Assembly: GCA_946407735.1 (NCBI GenBank)
Contig: CAMJPL010000038.1
Location: 1 to 32,355 of the forward strand
Reading direction: 5' to 3'
DNA: 32,355 nucleotides
From: an uncultured Clostridia bacterium
GTDB taxonomy: Bacteria; Bacillota; Clostridia; Oscillospirales; CAG-272
Shown: piece by piece, positions 1 to 7,496 of the stretch
How positions within the stretch are numbered: the stretch's first letter is position 1
How the letters are laid out: every line of letters starts with the position of its first letter
Notes under the pieces: model-generated
Database searches by the model: none
What the model was told of the DNA's origin: nothing
What the model saw: only the letters and a program-made list of their open reading frames with translations
Made by a program: the position numbers and the translations under genes

Positions 1-600
1 TATACCGCGCAGGAGCTTCAGGAGGCGATCAAGGAGCAGGAAAAAGCCATCAAGCTGTTCGATGCGGTGATAAAAAACTGCGGCGATGAACTTATACGCG
101 GTGAAGCGATCACGGGGATAACTCAGCTGCTCGGCTGGCACGGCAGGAAGGACGAGGCGAGACGTTACGCGGAAATGCTTCCCGAGCGCACCGTGAACAC
201 GCGGGACAGCGTAATGGAAAACGTCCTTGAAGGCGATGAGCTTTTACGTTATAAACAAAAAAGGCTGAATGATAGATTTCAGGGAATACTGTGGGAGCTG
301 TCACTGATGCCGAACGGGGATTACTCCGACATCATCCGCAGTCTGGTTCAGGTGATGATCCCCGACGGGAATTATCTTGAATACAATCACCGTCTGTACT
401 ACAGCGATCGAAGCGCAGTCAGCCGCATGATAAAAACAGGCGGCGACACGGAAACGATCCTTACTATCTTAGAAGAAATGAAGCGCTGTTCGGGAGAGTA
501 TGATAAGATCCTGTTCAACGCGCCCGGCATTTACAGATACACCGTCCCGCATCTTTGTATGGTCGAAGAAGATACCCGCGAATGGTTAGGCAATCAGTGA
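1..600 (+). CDS. C-terminal part of a probable HTH/TPR-like transcriptional regulator (5' end outside the window)
   Basis: The reading frame is open from base 1, so this is the 3' part of a longer gene; the GTG at 67 is only an internal codon. The visible 199 residues are helical and repeat-like, with a segment (GWHGRKDEARRYAEMLP) typical of the all-helical C-terminal half of XRE-type regulators common in Clostridia. The helix-turn-helix itself would lie upstream and is not seen, so the call is by resemblance of the C-terminal half only. The gene stops at a TGA (598-600), but the same frame continues for another 30 codons with a family-like tail (see the next entry), so the protein may be prematurely terminated. 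Confidence 0.5.
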   Translation, partial: YTAQELQEAIKEQEKAIKLFDAVIKNCGDELIRGEAITGITQLLGWHGRKDEARRYAEMLPERTVNTRDSVMENVLEGDELLRYKQKRLNDRFQGILWELSLMPNGDYSDIIRSLVQVMIPDGNYLEYNHRLYYSDRSAVSRMIKTGGDTETILTILEEMKRCSGEYDKILFNAPGIYRYTVPHLCMVEEDTREWLGNQ

Positions 601-693
601 ACACGAATGACGAAAGAATTTGAAGATTATCTGTGCCGGGAGGATTTCGATTTTCTGCGCGGCAATGAAAGATTTCAAAATTTGCTGCGGTAA
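601..693 (+). pseudogene. In-frame continuation of the regulator after the TGA stop (severed C-terminal tail)
   Basis: After the TGA at 598-600 the same frame runs on to a TAA at 691-693. The translated tail from the ATG at 607 (KEFEDYLCREDFDFLRGNE, then RFQNLLR) looks like the usual last helix of TPR-containing HTH regulators, where a pattern like 'FD.LR.d.RF..LL' is common. The simplest reading is a nonsense mutation, or a base-calling error, that cut off the last 30 or so residues. TGA ends many intact genes in this window, so a recoded genetic code is unlikely. Confidence 0.35.
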
Positions 694-925
694 TGCCGCC
701 TATTCAAGATTCGGTAAGGTTTACGCCCCGTACCGCCCGGCGGATTGGTCTGTAAAAACATAAAAAGAAATCGCGGAGATACTGAGTGATCAAATATTAT
801 AATGTCATATCATACAAACAGACCGGCGGGAATATCGTCGGTCATAATTATAAATACAGCTGAAATGCCGAGTACGGAAGAAATCACAGCTGAGAAAGAA
901 TCATATTTTCATACATCCTTCCCTT
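694..925. other. Intergenic region between convergent genes, with a hairpin at 821-843
   Basis: No gene is supported. The only small frame worth mentioning (ATG at 665, 32 codons) has no ribosome site. The stretch contains an 8-bp hairpin, gaccggcg (821-828) pairing with cgtcggtc (836-843) around a 7-base loop, with one G-U pair. It lies between convergent transcription units, so it may terminate one or both, although neither flank has a strong T-run. Confidence 0.35.
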
Positions 926-1378
926 TTACAGCTTGTACTGCATGAAATTATCATTATGAACGAAGCCATATGCGGCATACAGCTTCACGCCCATATCGGA
1001 AGCCGTGATCTGGACTGTGCCGCAGCCGTATGCTTTCGCCTCGTTCACGACTCTGCTGAGGAGTTCCTTCGCGATACCCCGCCGTCTGTATGCCGGGTCT
1101 GTAAACATACTTGACAAAAGCCCTATCCTGCCGGAAGGACATCCGAAATATGGGGGCTTTTCGACAAACGACATACCGCTGGTTCCTATGATCTTATCTC
1201 CGTCAAGCGCCAGCCATGATACAAAAGTCCCGTCCGCCATATGTCTTTTGTAATAATCCATCAAAGCCGGCGCGAGATCGATATCCTCTTCCGTCCCTTC
1301 TTCTCTCAGCTGTTCTATCCGCATCTGAATAAATACATCCAGTTCAGCGTAAGTCAGCTTTTTATAGATGATCCCCAT
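926..1378 (-). CDS. GNAT family N-acetyltransferase
   Basis: Predicted to transfer an acetyl group from acetyl-CoA to an amine; the substrate cannot be read from the sequence. The 150-residue protein has the GNAT fold layout: strand 'VSWLALDGDKIIG' (53-65), acetyl-CoA binding motif A 'YRRRGIAKELL' (97-107), then 'VKLYAAYGFV' (131-140) as the last strand/helix motif. The frame can be extended upstream to 1429, but the ATG at 1378 is preferred: AGGAG lies about 6 bases upstream, and starting there removes an overlap with the GrpB gene, leaving a gap of 47 bases. It probably shares a transcript with that gene. Family assignment is solid, specificity unknown. Confidence 0.85.
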   Translation of the reverse strand: MGIIYKKLTYAELDVFIQMRIEQLREEGTEEDIDLAPALMDYYKRHMADGTFVSWLALDGDKIIGTSGMSFVEKPPYFGCPSGRIGLLSSMFTDPAYRRRGIAKELLSRVVNEAKAYGCGTVQITASDMGVKLYAAYGFVHNDNFMQYKL

Positions 1379-1425
1379 TTGCAGCTCCTGTCGATCGATG
1401 TGTGTTTCAGCCGGATAACCATTAA

Positions 1426-1941
1426 TCACAACATCCCGATCTCCGCGTATATCCTCTCAATGAACGGCGACTTATACTCAATATAACGATCTATATCATC
1501 GGGATATCGTCTTGCTCCTTCTTCCTTGATCCGGCCATACTCCCGCGCGGCATCGGGATGAGTCCGAAGATAATCTCTGAATGCAATGTGCCTTTTCAGC
1601 TCCGGAGAATCCGACGGACAGACATATAAATGATGCTTTCTCATATGTTCTTTGCCGTCGTATCTGAACGCTTCCCTCCCGGTGATGCCGAGATCTCCTT
1701 CATGCTGATAGCCGATCTTCCAAAGGGCAGATATAACGTCTTCAAGCAAGGTGTGATCTCGTATGACGACATCTATATCGATTACAGGCTTTGCCGACAG
1801 CCCCTCTACCGACGTGCTCCCGACATGTTCGATGGCTGTGGCAAGCTGTCCCAGAGCCTCGGCAAGCTCGGCTTTTATATTAAGAAAATCCTTCTTCCAT
1901 TGTTCATCATACGGAAGTACGACGACGCGCTTTGTACCCAT
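1426..1941 (-). CDS. GrpB/UPF0157 family protein (nucleotidyltransferase-like fold)
   Basis: A 171-residue protein matching the GrpB family, whose members have a nucleotidyltransferase-like core and no well-established reaction. Its hallmark is 'EHVGSTSVEGLSAKP' followed by 'VIDIDVVI': the GS of the nucleotidyltransferase fold at 41-42 and the acidic pair D55/D57. Full length for the family. The start is supported by an AGAGGTG-like ribosome site about 8 bases upstream. It lies just upstream of the GNAT gene; such pairs often occur in accessory 'small-molecule modification' neighbourhoods, but no substrate can be inferred. Some databases connect GrpB with glutamate-rich-protein naming only for historical reasons. 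Confidence 0.88.
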   Translation of the reverse strand: MGTKRVVVLPYDEQWKKDFLNIKAELAEALGQLATAIEHVGSTSVEGLSAKPVIDIDVVIRDHTLLEDVISALWKIGYQHEGDLGITGREAFRYDGKEHMRKHHLYVCPSDSPELKRHIAFRDYLRTHPDAAREYGRIKEEGARRYPDDIDRYIEYKSPFIERIYAEIGML

Positions 1942-1987
1942 TCCCTGTCACCTCTGCCGGCTTCGTTCCGGCGGATCCGAATCATTT

Positions 1988-2038
1988 GCGGCGAACGAAG
2001 ATCGTCCGCCGCATTTTTGCGCCTCATGATAAAGTATA
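1988..2038 (-). promoter_or_regulatory. Possible promoter -10 and leader hairpin for the GrpB-GNAT pair
   Basis: Reading the reverse strand, a TATACT (2033-2038) could be a -10 element, but no convincing -35 lies at the right distance. Downstream in the same leader is a hairpin with arms gcggcg (1988-1993) and cgccgc (2007-2012) and a secondary acg/cgt pairing. Its T-run lies on the forward side, so it does not look like a terminator for the reverse-strand genes. Weak evidence overall. Confidence 0.25.
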
Positions 2039-2174
2039 ACGGATCAGATGCGGAAAATCTACCGGCTTTATGTGAATTAATATGAGCGGAAGCAGACTCA
2101 GAGGCGGTATGCCCGACCGATTTCACGGACACTTGGCATATTTTGTACGGTATCATACATTTCGGGAAATCTGA

Positions 2175-2390
2175 TTGTTGAATTAACGTGCGGAATATGA
2201 TAATATATTTCTGATTATTTCTTTATATATCCGCAGAGCCCGGGCGCGGATACAGCCGTTACACACAGCGGCATGATAATAATTTACGATACATTTTATT
2301 TCCGCATTATCAATAAAGCGAAAACGCTTATATAAGCGATATCATAAATATCATTCGATCTGCAGCGCAGACTGCGGAAGGGAGCAATCA
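2175..2390 (+). promoter_or_regulatory. Promoter and structured leader of the cobI-cbiK-ABC operon, with TGATAAT half-sites and a palindrome
   Basis: A possible promoter is TTGTTG (2175-2180), an 18-base spacer and GATAAT (2199-2204). TGATAAT or its complement ATTATCA occurs at 2198-2204, 2274-2280 and 2306-2312, with the variant TGATTAT at 2212-2218. These equal half-sites of the Fur-family 7-1-7 box but are not in exact 7-1-7 spacing. A hairpin pairs TATCCGC (2228-2234) with GCGGATA (2246-2252). A perfect 14-bp palindrome CGCTTATATAAGCG occupies 2325-2338, and a short CGCA/TGCG hairpin precedes the AAGGGAG ribosome site. No B12-box or other hallmark of a cobalamin riboswitch was found. A metal- or tetrapyrrole-responsive regulator is plausible but unproven. 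Confidence 0.4.
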
Positions 2391-3080
2391 ATGAAAGGTA
2401 AAATATACGGCGTCGGCGTGGGGCCCGGCGATCCCGAGCTCATGAGCCTGAAAGCGGTACGGCTTATACGGGAAAACAATGTGATCGCGGTACCGGGAAA
2501 AGAGCCGAAGGAATCGGTCGCGTACAGGATCGCTGCCGCGTCCGTTCCTGAGATCGCACAGAAAGAGCTTGTCGGCATCTATATGCCGATGCTGAGGGAC
2601 AGGAAGCTGATCGAAGAAGAACACAGGAAAGGGGCGGCAGCGCTTGAAAAGCTGCTCGACCGCGGCGAGAACGTAGTCTATCTCACTCTCGGCGACCCGA
2701 CCGTATACTGCACCTTCAGCTATCTCCAGCACATCCTTGAAGCCGACGGCTATAACGTCGAGCTTGTGCCGGGAGTGCCGTCGTTCTGCGCGGCTGCGGC
2801 GCGTCTCAATCTGCCGCTGGCCGAATGGGACGAGCCGATACATATAATCCCGGCCGTCCACAGGACGGACTCAAAGCTTGATCTGCCCGGGACTTACGTC
2901 CTTATGAAATCCGCGAGCCATATGGCGGAGATAAAGAAGCTCCTCGCTGAAAGCGGCCGCGATGTGTCGGCTGTGGAAAACTGCGGCATGGAGAGCGAGA
3001 AGATATACCGCTCCGCCGATGAGATCCCCGATGACGCAGGGTATTTCTCGCTTATCGTGGCGAAGGAACCTCATGATTGA
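2391..3080 (+). CDS. cobI: Precorrin-2 / cobalt-factor II C20-methyltransferase
   Basis: Methylates C-20 of precorrin-2 (or cobalt-sirohydrochlorin in the anaerobic route, where the enzyme is called CbiL) with S-adenosylmethionine, an early step of corrin synthesis in the cytoplasm. The 229-residue protein has the tetrapyrrole-methylase layout: 'GVGVGPGDPELMSLKAV' (7-23), 'VYLTLGDPTVY' (96-106), and 'LVPGVPSFCAAAARLNLPLAE' split over 125-145, which is characteristic of the CobI/CbiL branch. The start has AAGGGAG at good spacing. It is first in an eight-gene forward operon and overlaps the next gene by 8 bases. The following step-mate cbiK sits three genes on, so the anaerobic (cobalt-early) pathway is the better guess. 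Other cob/cbi genes are absent from the window. Confidence 0.9.
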   Translation: MKGKIYGVGVGPGDPELMSLKAVRLIRENNVIAVPGKEPKESVAYRIAAASVPEIAQKELVGIYMPMLRDRKLIEEEHRKGAAALEKLLDRGENVVYLTLGDPTVYCTFSYLQHILEADGYNVELVPGVPSFCAAAARLNLPLAEWDEPIHIIPAVHRTDSKLDLPGTYVLMKSASHMAEIKKLLAESGRDVSAVENCGMESEKIYRSADEIPDDAGYFSLIVAKEPHD

Positions 3081-3909
3081 ACTGGATCATCTCACCAAAC
3101 GCTTCGGCGGCTTCACGGCGGTGGATGATCTCAGCCTTACCGTCAACACCGGCGAGTTCTTCGGGCTGCTCGGCCCGAACGGCGCGGGAAAAACGACGAC
3201 CATCAGCATGATATCGACGGTGCTGCTGCCGACATCGGGCGAGATCAGGGTGGACGGAGCCGTCCTTGACAGGAAAGCCTCGAGCGAAAAGCGCAAGCTC
3301 AGCGTCATTACGCAGGAATACTCTATGCGTCAGGACATGACGATGGACGAGGTGATGGAGTATCAGGGACGCTTATATAAAATGCCGATAAAGACGATAC
3401 GGGAGAAGACCGGCGAGCTGTTTGACTTCGCAGATCTCGGCGACTACCGCCGCCGCACCGTCCGTCACCTGTCCGGAGGCATGAAGCGCAAGCTGATGAT
3501 CTGCAGAGCTCTGCTCGTCGAGCCTGAGATCCTGCTGCTGGATGAGCCTACCGCCGGGATGGACGCGCTGTCCCGCCGTCAGATGTGGAACCTGCTGCGT
3601 CAGGTGAACGGGCAGAAGCGCACTATCATCCTCACGACGCACTACATCGAGGAGGCCGAGGCTCTGTGCGGCCGGGTCGCTCTTATAAACAAGGGCAGGC
3701 TGCAGAAACTCGACACTCCTTCCGCGCTAATCGAAGAGCTCGGATCATTCGCTGTGGACGAGACTGGGGAAAAAGGACTCGTCAGCCGATATTTCAAAGA
3801 CCGGAGCGAAGCCATCGACTATCTGTCCGATGCCGGAGACAACGCTTCCCTGCGAATGACTACGCTCGAAGACGTGTTCGTGGAATGCGCGGGACGAAAG
3901 ATCACATAA
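3073..3909 (+). CDS. ABC-2 type exporter, ATP-binding subunit
   Basis: ATPase driving the membrane protein encoded directly downstream. Walker A 'GPNGAGKTT' (34-42), signature 'LSGGMKRK' and Walker B 'ILLLDEPTAGMD' are all present, and the sequence resembles DrrA/CcmA-type subunits of drug or polysaccharide exporters, with the usual extra C-terminal domain. The open frame extends to 2962, inside cobI, but the real start is the ATG at 3073: a GAAGGA ribosome site precedes it and the ABC fold begins at once with 'MIELDHLTKRFGGF'. 278 residues, usual for the family. Exported substrate unknown; the operon suggests a metal, tetrapyrrole or siderophore-like compound. Confidence 0.9.
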   Translation: MIELDHLTKRFGGFTAVDDLSLTVNTGEFFGLLGPNGAGKTTTISMISTVLLPTSGEIRVDGAVLDRKASSEKRKLSVITQEYSMRQDMTMDEVMEYQGRLYKMPIKTIREKTGELFDFADLGDYRRRTVRHLSGGMKRKLMICRALLVEPEILLLDEPTAGMDALSRRQMWNLLRQVNGQKRTIILTTHYIEEAEALCGRVALINKGRLQKLDTPSALIEELGSFAVDETGEKGLVSRYFKDRSEAIDYLSDAGDNASLRMTTLEDVFVECAGRKIT

Positions 3910-3928
3910 AGGGAAAACAGCAGAAGCC

Positions 3929-4660
3929 ATGGGAATAATAACGGTTCTGTGGGAAAAATGGGTGGAATTCAGGCGTGATTTCTATAAGATCACCGTCGCC
4001 GCCATGATTTCTCCGCTGATGTATCTTATAATCTTCGGGATGGGGATCCAGACCACGTCGCACGGCGAGCCTTACCTGCATTTTCTCATCCCCGGCATAG
4101 TGTCGATGTCCACGATGACCGGCAGCTTCAGCGCGATAGCTCAGAACATGAGCGTACAGCGGCTGTATGAGAAGGCGCTCGATCAGGTGATGGTCTCCCC
4201 TACTCCGCTCTGGCAGTACATCGCGGGGCAGATCCTCGGGGGAAGCCTGAGAGGACTGTATGCCGGCGGCGTCATCCTACTGCTCACGCTGCCGATAAGG
4301 ACCGATCTCGTCTTCAACGCTCTCTCCGTTCTGATCCTGTTCCTGAACGGGATGGTGTTCTCGACGATAGCGCTGACGCTTTCCTTCCTCGCGAAAAGCT
4401 ATACCGACGCGCCGAGATATACGGCGTATATAATCACGCCGATGTCTTTCCTGTGCAACACGTTTTTCTCCGCCGATCAGATGCCGAACGGTTTCAGGCA
4501 GGTCATCTCGCTGCTGCCGCTTTCGCAGACGAGCTCGATGATACGCAGCATCGCGAACGAGGAGCCGCCGGGAGCGTTCGGGTTCATAGTGCTGCTGATA
4601 TATCTGGCTGTCTTCGCGCTGATATCGACGGCTTTCATCTACAAAAAGAAAAACCTGTGA
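3929..4660 (+). CDS. ABC-2 type exporter, membrane subunit
   Basis: A 243-residue polytopic membrane protein of the ABC-2 permease family. Hydrophobic segments include about 21-42, 50-70, 104-122, 125-150, 168-190 and a final one around 215-238, which fits the six-helix plan. Motifs such as 'PGIVSMSTMTGSFSAIAQN' and 'FFSADQMPNGFRQVISLLPLS' are typical of DrrB/NodJ-like permeases, the latter matching the conserved 'P...P..l......PlT' region. It follows its ATPase partner after 19 bases and precedes cbiK by 9. The ribosome site is weak (AAAGGG is about 15 bases away), suggesting coupling to upstream translation. Substrate unknown. Confidence 0.88.
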   Translation: MGIITVLWEKWVEFRRDFYKITVAAMISPLMYLIIFGMGIQTTSHGEPYLHFLIPGIVSMSTMTGSFSAIAQNMSVQRLYEKALDQVMVSPTPLWQYIAGQILGGSLRGLYAGGVILLLTLPIRTDLVFNALSVLILFLNGMVFSTIALTLSFLAKSYTDAPRYTAYIITPMSFLCNTFFSADQMPNGFRQVISLLPLSQTSSMIRSIANEEPPGAFGFIVLLIYLAVFALISTAFIYKKKNL

Positions 4661-4669
4661 GGACGGGGC

Positions 4670-5488
4670 ATGAAAGATAACAAGGCAAACGGCAAGGTCC
4701 TTATGGCGGTCAGCTTCGGCGCATCTGATCCTGAGACACGGCGCAGGACTATTGAGGCGGTCGAGAATGATCTCGCGGACTCGCTGTCTGAATACCGCTT
4801 TGTCCGCGCCTGGACAAGCGGTATTATAAGGAGCAGAGTGAAAAAAGAGGAAGATCTCGATATTTTCTCCCCGGAGGAAGCGCTTGACGCGGCAAGGCGC
4901 GGCGGAGCGGAAGAGATATTGATCCAGCCGACCATGATCGTACACGGAAAGGAATACGACGAGCTTATAAAAACCGCCGCCTCATACGCCGGGATGTTCG
5001 CTTCGGTGCGGCTCGGAAAGCCGCTTTTGTCCGGCGGCAATGATATCGCGGCCGTCGCCGCAGCATTGGAGAAAGCATACGGTGACGTCGACGGCAATTC
5101 CGTGCTGGCGCTCATGGCGCATGGCTCATACAGCGGAAACGCGGCTTATGACCGTCTCGCTGAGCGCTTCCATGACGACGGGTACCGGCATTTCCTTATA
5201 GGTACTTTGGAAAATGGTGAGGGAATCTCTGCGATACTTGATCAGCTCAGAGGAAAACGCCCTAGGCGGATCGTTCTCGCTCCGCTCCTGCTCTCGGCCG
5301 GGATGCACGCTCTGCGCGACATGGCGGGAGACGGACCGGATTCATGGAAGTCGCGGCTGGAACATGAGGGGTATATCGTCGATTGCCGTTTTACCGGGCT
5401 CGGGGAGATCAAAGCGATCCGCGACATCTTCGTCGGACACGCGAAAAACGCCGCCGCGGTCGGAGCGGCAGATGGAGACTGCGTATGA
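4670..5488 (+). CDS. cbiK: Sirohydrochlorin cobaltochelatase, CbiK type
   Basis: Inserts Co2+ into sirohydrochlorin, the entry step of anaerobic B12 synthesis; CbiK-type enzymes can also use other metals or porphyrins. At 272 residues the length matches class II two-domain chelatases (Salmonella CbiK is about 264). Candidate active-site residues are visible: H151 in 'LMAHGS', E95/E98 in 'HGKEYDEL' and H213 in 'AGMHALRDMAGD', matching the His/Glu/His set of the family. No signal peptide, so cytoplasmic, unlike the exported CbiK of some Desulfovibrio. ATG overlaps nothing upstream; its TGA overlaps the next ATG (ATGA). The product would be the substrate of the CobI/CbiL encoded at the head of the operon. 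Confidence 0.92.
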   Translation: MKDNKANGKVLMAVSFGASDPETRRRTIEAVENDLADSLSEYRFVRAWTSGIIRSRVKKEEDLDIFSPEEALDAARRGGAEEILIQPTMIVHGKEYDELIKTAASYAGMFASVRLGKPLLSGGNDIAAVAAALEKAYGDVDGNSVLALMAHGSYSGNAAYDRLAERFHDDGYRHFLIGTLENGEGISAILDQLRGKRPRRIVLAPLLLSAGMHALRDMAGDGPDSWKSRLEHEGYIVDCRFTGLGEIKAIRDIFVGHAKNAAAVGAADGDCV

Positions 5489-6510
5489 AGAAGGGATTAA
5501 TAGTCTTCATATCCGTATGCTGCGTGACGCTGCTGTGCTGTTTTGCCTCGGGATGCTCGGGAACGGCACGGGAGCAGACAGGATCCGACATGCGCAGCGG
5601 AGCTCCCCTCCCGGCTGTATACGCCTGCGACATAAAGGACGGGGTATATGAGATCGAAGCCGGGTCCGATTCGGCATTCTTCCGCATAAAAAATGCAACG
5701 CTGTATGTCGACGGAGACGAGATGACCGCCCGCTTCGTCATCCCGAGCAAAAGCTATCTGAGAGTCTATCCGGGAACGGGAGCAGAGGCCCTGATCGCCG
5801 ACGAGTCCGAATGGATAGAGGCGGAGACGGAAGGCGGATATACCGTTTTCACGATCCCCGTCGAAGCGCTGAACCGCAAGACGGAGTGCTGCGCTTACAG
5901 CAAAAAAAGGAAACGCTGGTATGACCGACGGCTGACGTTCTATTCATCCTCCCTGCCGGAAGGCGCGGTGGCGGAAACGCTGACCGTGTTTCCGGAGACA
6001 GAGGCAGAACAATCCATCGGCTTTTCACCGGAATCGCTCGATATCACATCATCTATCCCCGCCGAGCCTGTCGTAATAAATCTCGACGACGGCGAATACT
6101 CCATCGAGGCCGCGATGACGGGAGGAAGCGGACGCGCGAGCGTCAGTTCACCGACATATCTGACGGTAAGAGACGGCAGGGCGTACGCCCGTCTTATATG
6201 GAGCAGCCCGTATTACGACTACATGATCGTCGGCGGCGTCACATACTATAACGAAACGTCGGAAGGCGGTCTTTCGGAGTTCGAGATACCGATACCAATG
6301 CTCGACCGTCCCTTCCCCGTCATAGCCGACACCACCGCCATGGGAGAACCGGTCGCCATCCGTTATGAGCTGACTTTCTATGCCGATTCTGTCGGTCCGA
6401 AGAGCCATGTCCCTCAGGAAGCAGCCAAACAGGTGCTCGCGCTTGCGGCGGTCATCATCGTCGGAGGCGGCGCGCTTCACCTCATCATACAAAAGAAAAA
6501 GGAAAAATGA
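5485..6510 (+). CDS. Lipoprotein with two related NEAT-like beta domains and a C-terminal membrane helix
   Basis: Probably a surface protein binding a metal complex or tetrapyrrole for the importer encoded next; this role is inferred from context. The chosen ATG at 5485 overlaps the cbiK stop and starts a lipoprotein signal ending 'FASGC' (C24). Two homologous domains follow, about 48-157 and 198-302, each beginning 'DG.Y.IEA' and ending 'R.LTFY(S/A)(S/D)S'. Domain 1 has 'IPSKSYLRVYPGTGAEA', domain 2 'WSSPYYDYMIVGG'. I recall this pair from clostridial FecBCD loci; the shape is reminiscent of NEAT haem-binding domains, but the NEAT haem motif is not clearly present. A helix at about 315-335 followed by KKKEK is a second membrane anchor, so both ends may sit in the membrane. 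341 residues. Confidence 0.7.
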   Translation: MKKGLIVFISVCCVTLLCCFASGCSGTAREQTGSDMRSGAPLPAVYACDIKDGVYEIEAGSDSAFFRIKNATLYVDGDEMTARFVIPSKSYLRVYPGTGAEALIADESEWIEAETEGGYTVFTIPVEALNRKTECCAYSKKRKRWYDRRLTFYSSSLPEGAVAETLTVFPETEAEQSIGFSPESLDITSSIPAEPVVINLDDGEYSIEAAMTGGSGRASVSSPTYLTVRDGRAYARLIWSSPYYDYMIVGGVTYYNETSEGGLSEFEIPIPMLDRPFPVIADTTAMGEPVAIRYELTFYADSVGPKSHVPQEAAKQVLALAAVIIVGGGALHLIIQKKKEK

Positions 6511-6540
6511 CTTTATTATCATAAACAACGGAGGATCAAA

Positions 6541-7496
6541 ATGAAACTTCTGTCAAGAATGATCGCGTTTCTGCTTGTCCTGTCGCTTGCCGGATGCGCG
6601 GCAGCAAAGCCGGACGAGACATCATCAGCAAATGGAGAATGGGAAGCCGTCACCGTGAAGGACGTCTCGGCCGCGAGGTGACGCTTGAAGCCATGCCCGA
6701 AAGGGTGGCCGTGCTGATGGGCAGCTTCGCCGAAACATGGCTTCTCGCCGGAGGAAAGCTGATAGCCGCGCCGAAGGACGCATGGGAAGACTTTTCGCTC
6801 GAGCTCGACGAGAGCGTCACGGATCTCGGAAGCTATATGAAGATCAGCGCCGAAGCCCTGTTCGGGCTGGAAGCCGATCTGATAATCGCCAGCTCCAACA
6901 CAAATAGCCAGATGGAGCTTAAGGATACCCTCGAAAGCGCCGGGATGAACGTACTGTATTTCGACGTGAACGGATTTGAGGATTATCTGAGGATGCTTAA
7001 GACCTGCACCGAGATCACCGGTCGCAGCGATCTTTATGAAGTCAACGGCACCGAGATCAGCCTGCAGGTGGAGAAGGCAAAGGAAGATGCCGCTGCCGCT
7101 CTGAACGGAAAAGAAGCTCCCCGCGTCCTGTTCGTGCGTACGGCCGCCTCGGGAATCCATGTGAAAGGATCGGACGGCACCGTTCTGGGTCTGATGCTCC
7201 GTGATCTCGGCTGCGTCAACATCGCCGACAGGAGCGAGCTTCTGGAAAACCTCAGCATAGAGAAGATAATCGAGGAAGACCCCGACGAGATCTTCATCGT
7301 CATGCAGGGCAGCGATCAGGAGGGCGCCAAAAAGACTCTCGAGGAAACGCTTACCGGCAATCCGGCATGGTCGGGGCTGACCGCGGTCCGCGAGGGAAAG
7401 GTCCATTACATGGACAAAAAGCTTTATCATCTCAAACCCAACAATCGCTGGGGAATCGCATATGACGAACTCGAAAAGCTCCTCTACGGCGGATAA
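6541..7496 (+). pseudogene. FecB/TroA-type substrate-binding lipoprotein, interrupted by a -1 frameshift near 6661-6668
   Basis: The binding component for the FecCD-type importer downstream. ATG 6541 has a GGAGG ribosome site and encodes a lipoprotein signal with lipobox 'SLAGC' (C19), but that frame ends at a TGA at 6679-6681 after 46 codons. The rest of the protein continues in the frame one base back: 'GRLGREVTLEAMPERVAVL' is the classic start of this fold (D..GR.V.L...P.RV), then 'GSFAETWLLAGGK', 'LEADLIIAS', 'VLFVRTAAS' and 'DEIFIVMQGSDQE'. One missing base between 6661 and 6666 restores a single protein of about 318 residues. There is no slippery heptamer, so a mutation or sequencing error is more likely than programmed frameshifting. 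Downstream genes are intact. Confidence 0.85.

Noticed and set aside
601..693. TGA read as an amino acid (alternative code)
   Set aside because: TGA ends many intact genes in the window (for example at 3078-3080, 4658-4660 and 8473-8475), so the standard code holds.
2175..2390. Cobalamin riboswitch upstream of cobI
   Set aside because: Expected from the gene content, but no B12-box-like core (GCCACTG with its conserved partners) is visible in the leader; only generic hairpins and a palindrome.
6655..6685. Programmed -1 ribosomal frameshift in the binding-protein gene
   Set aside because: No X-XXY-YYZ slippery heptamer at the shift point and no reason for the family to be frameshifted; mutation or read error is simpler.
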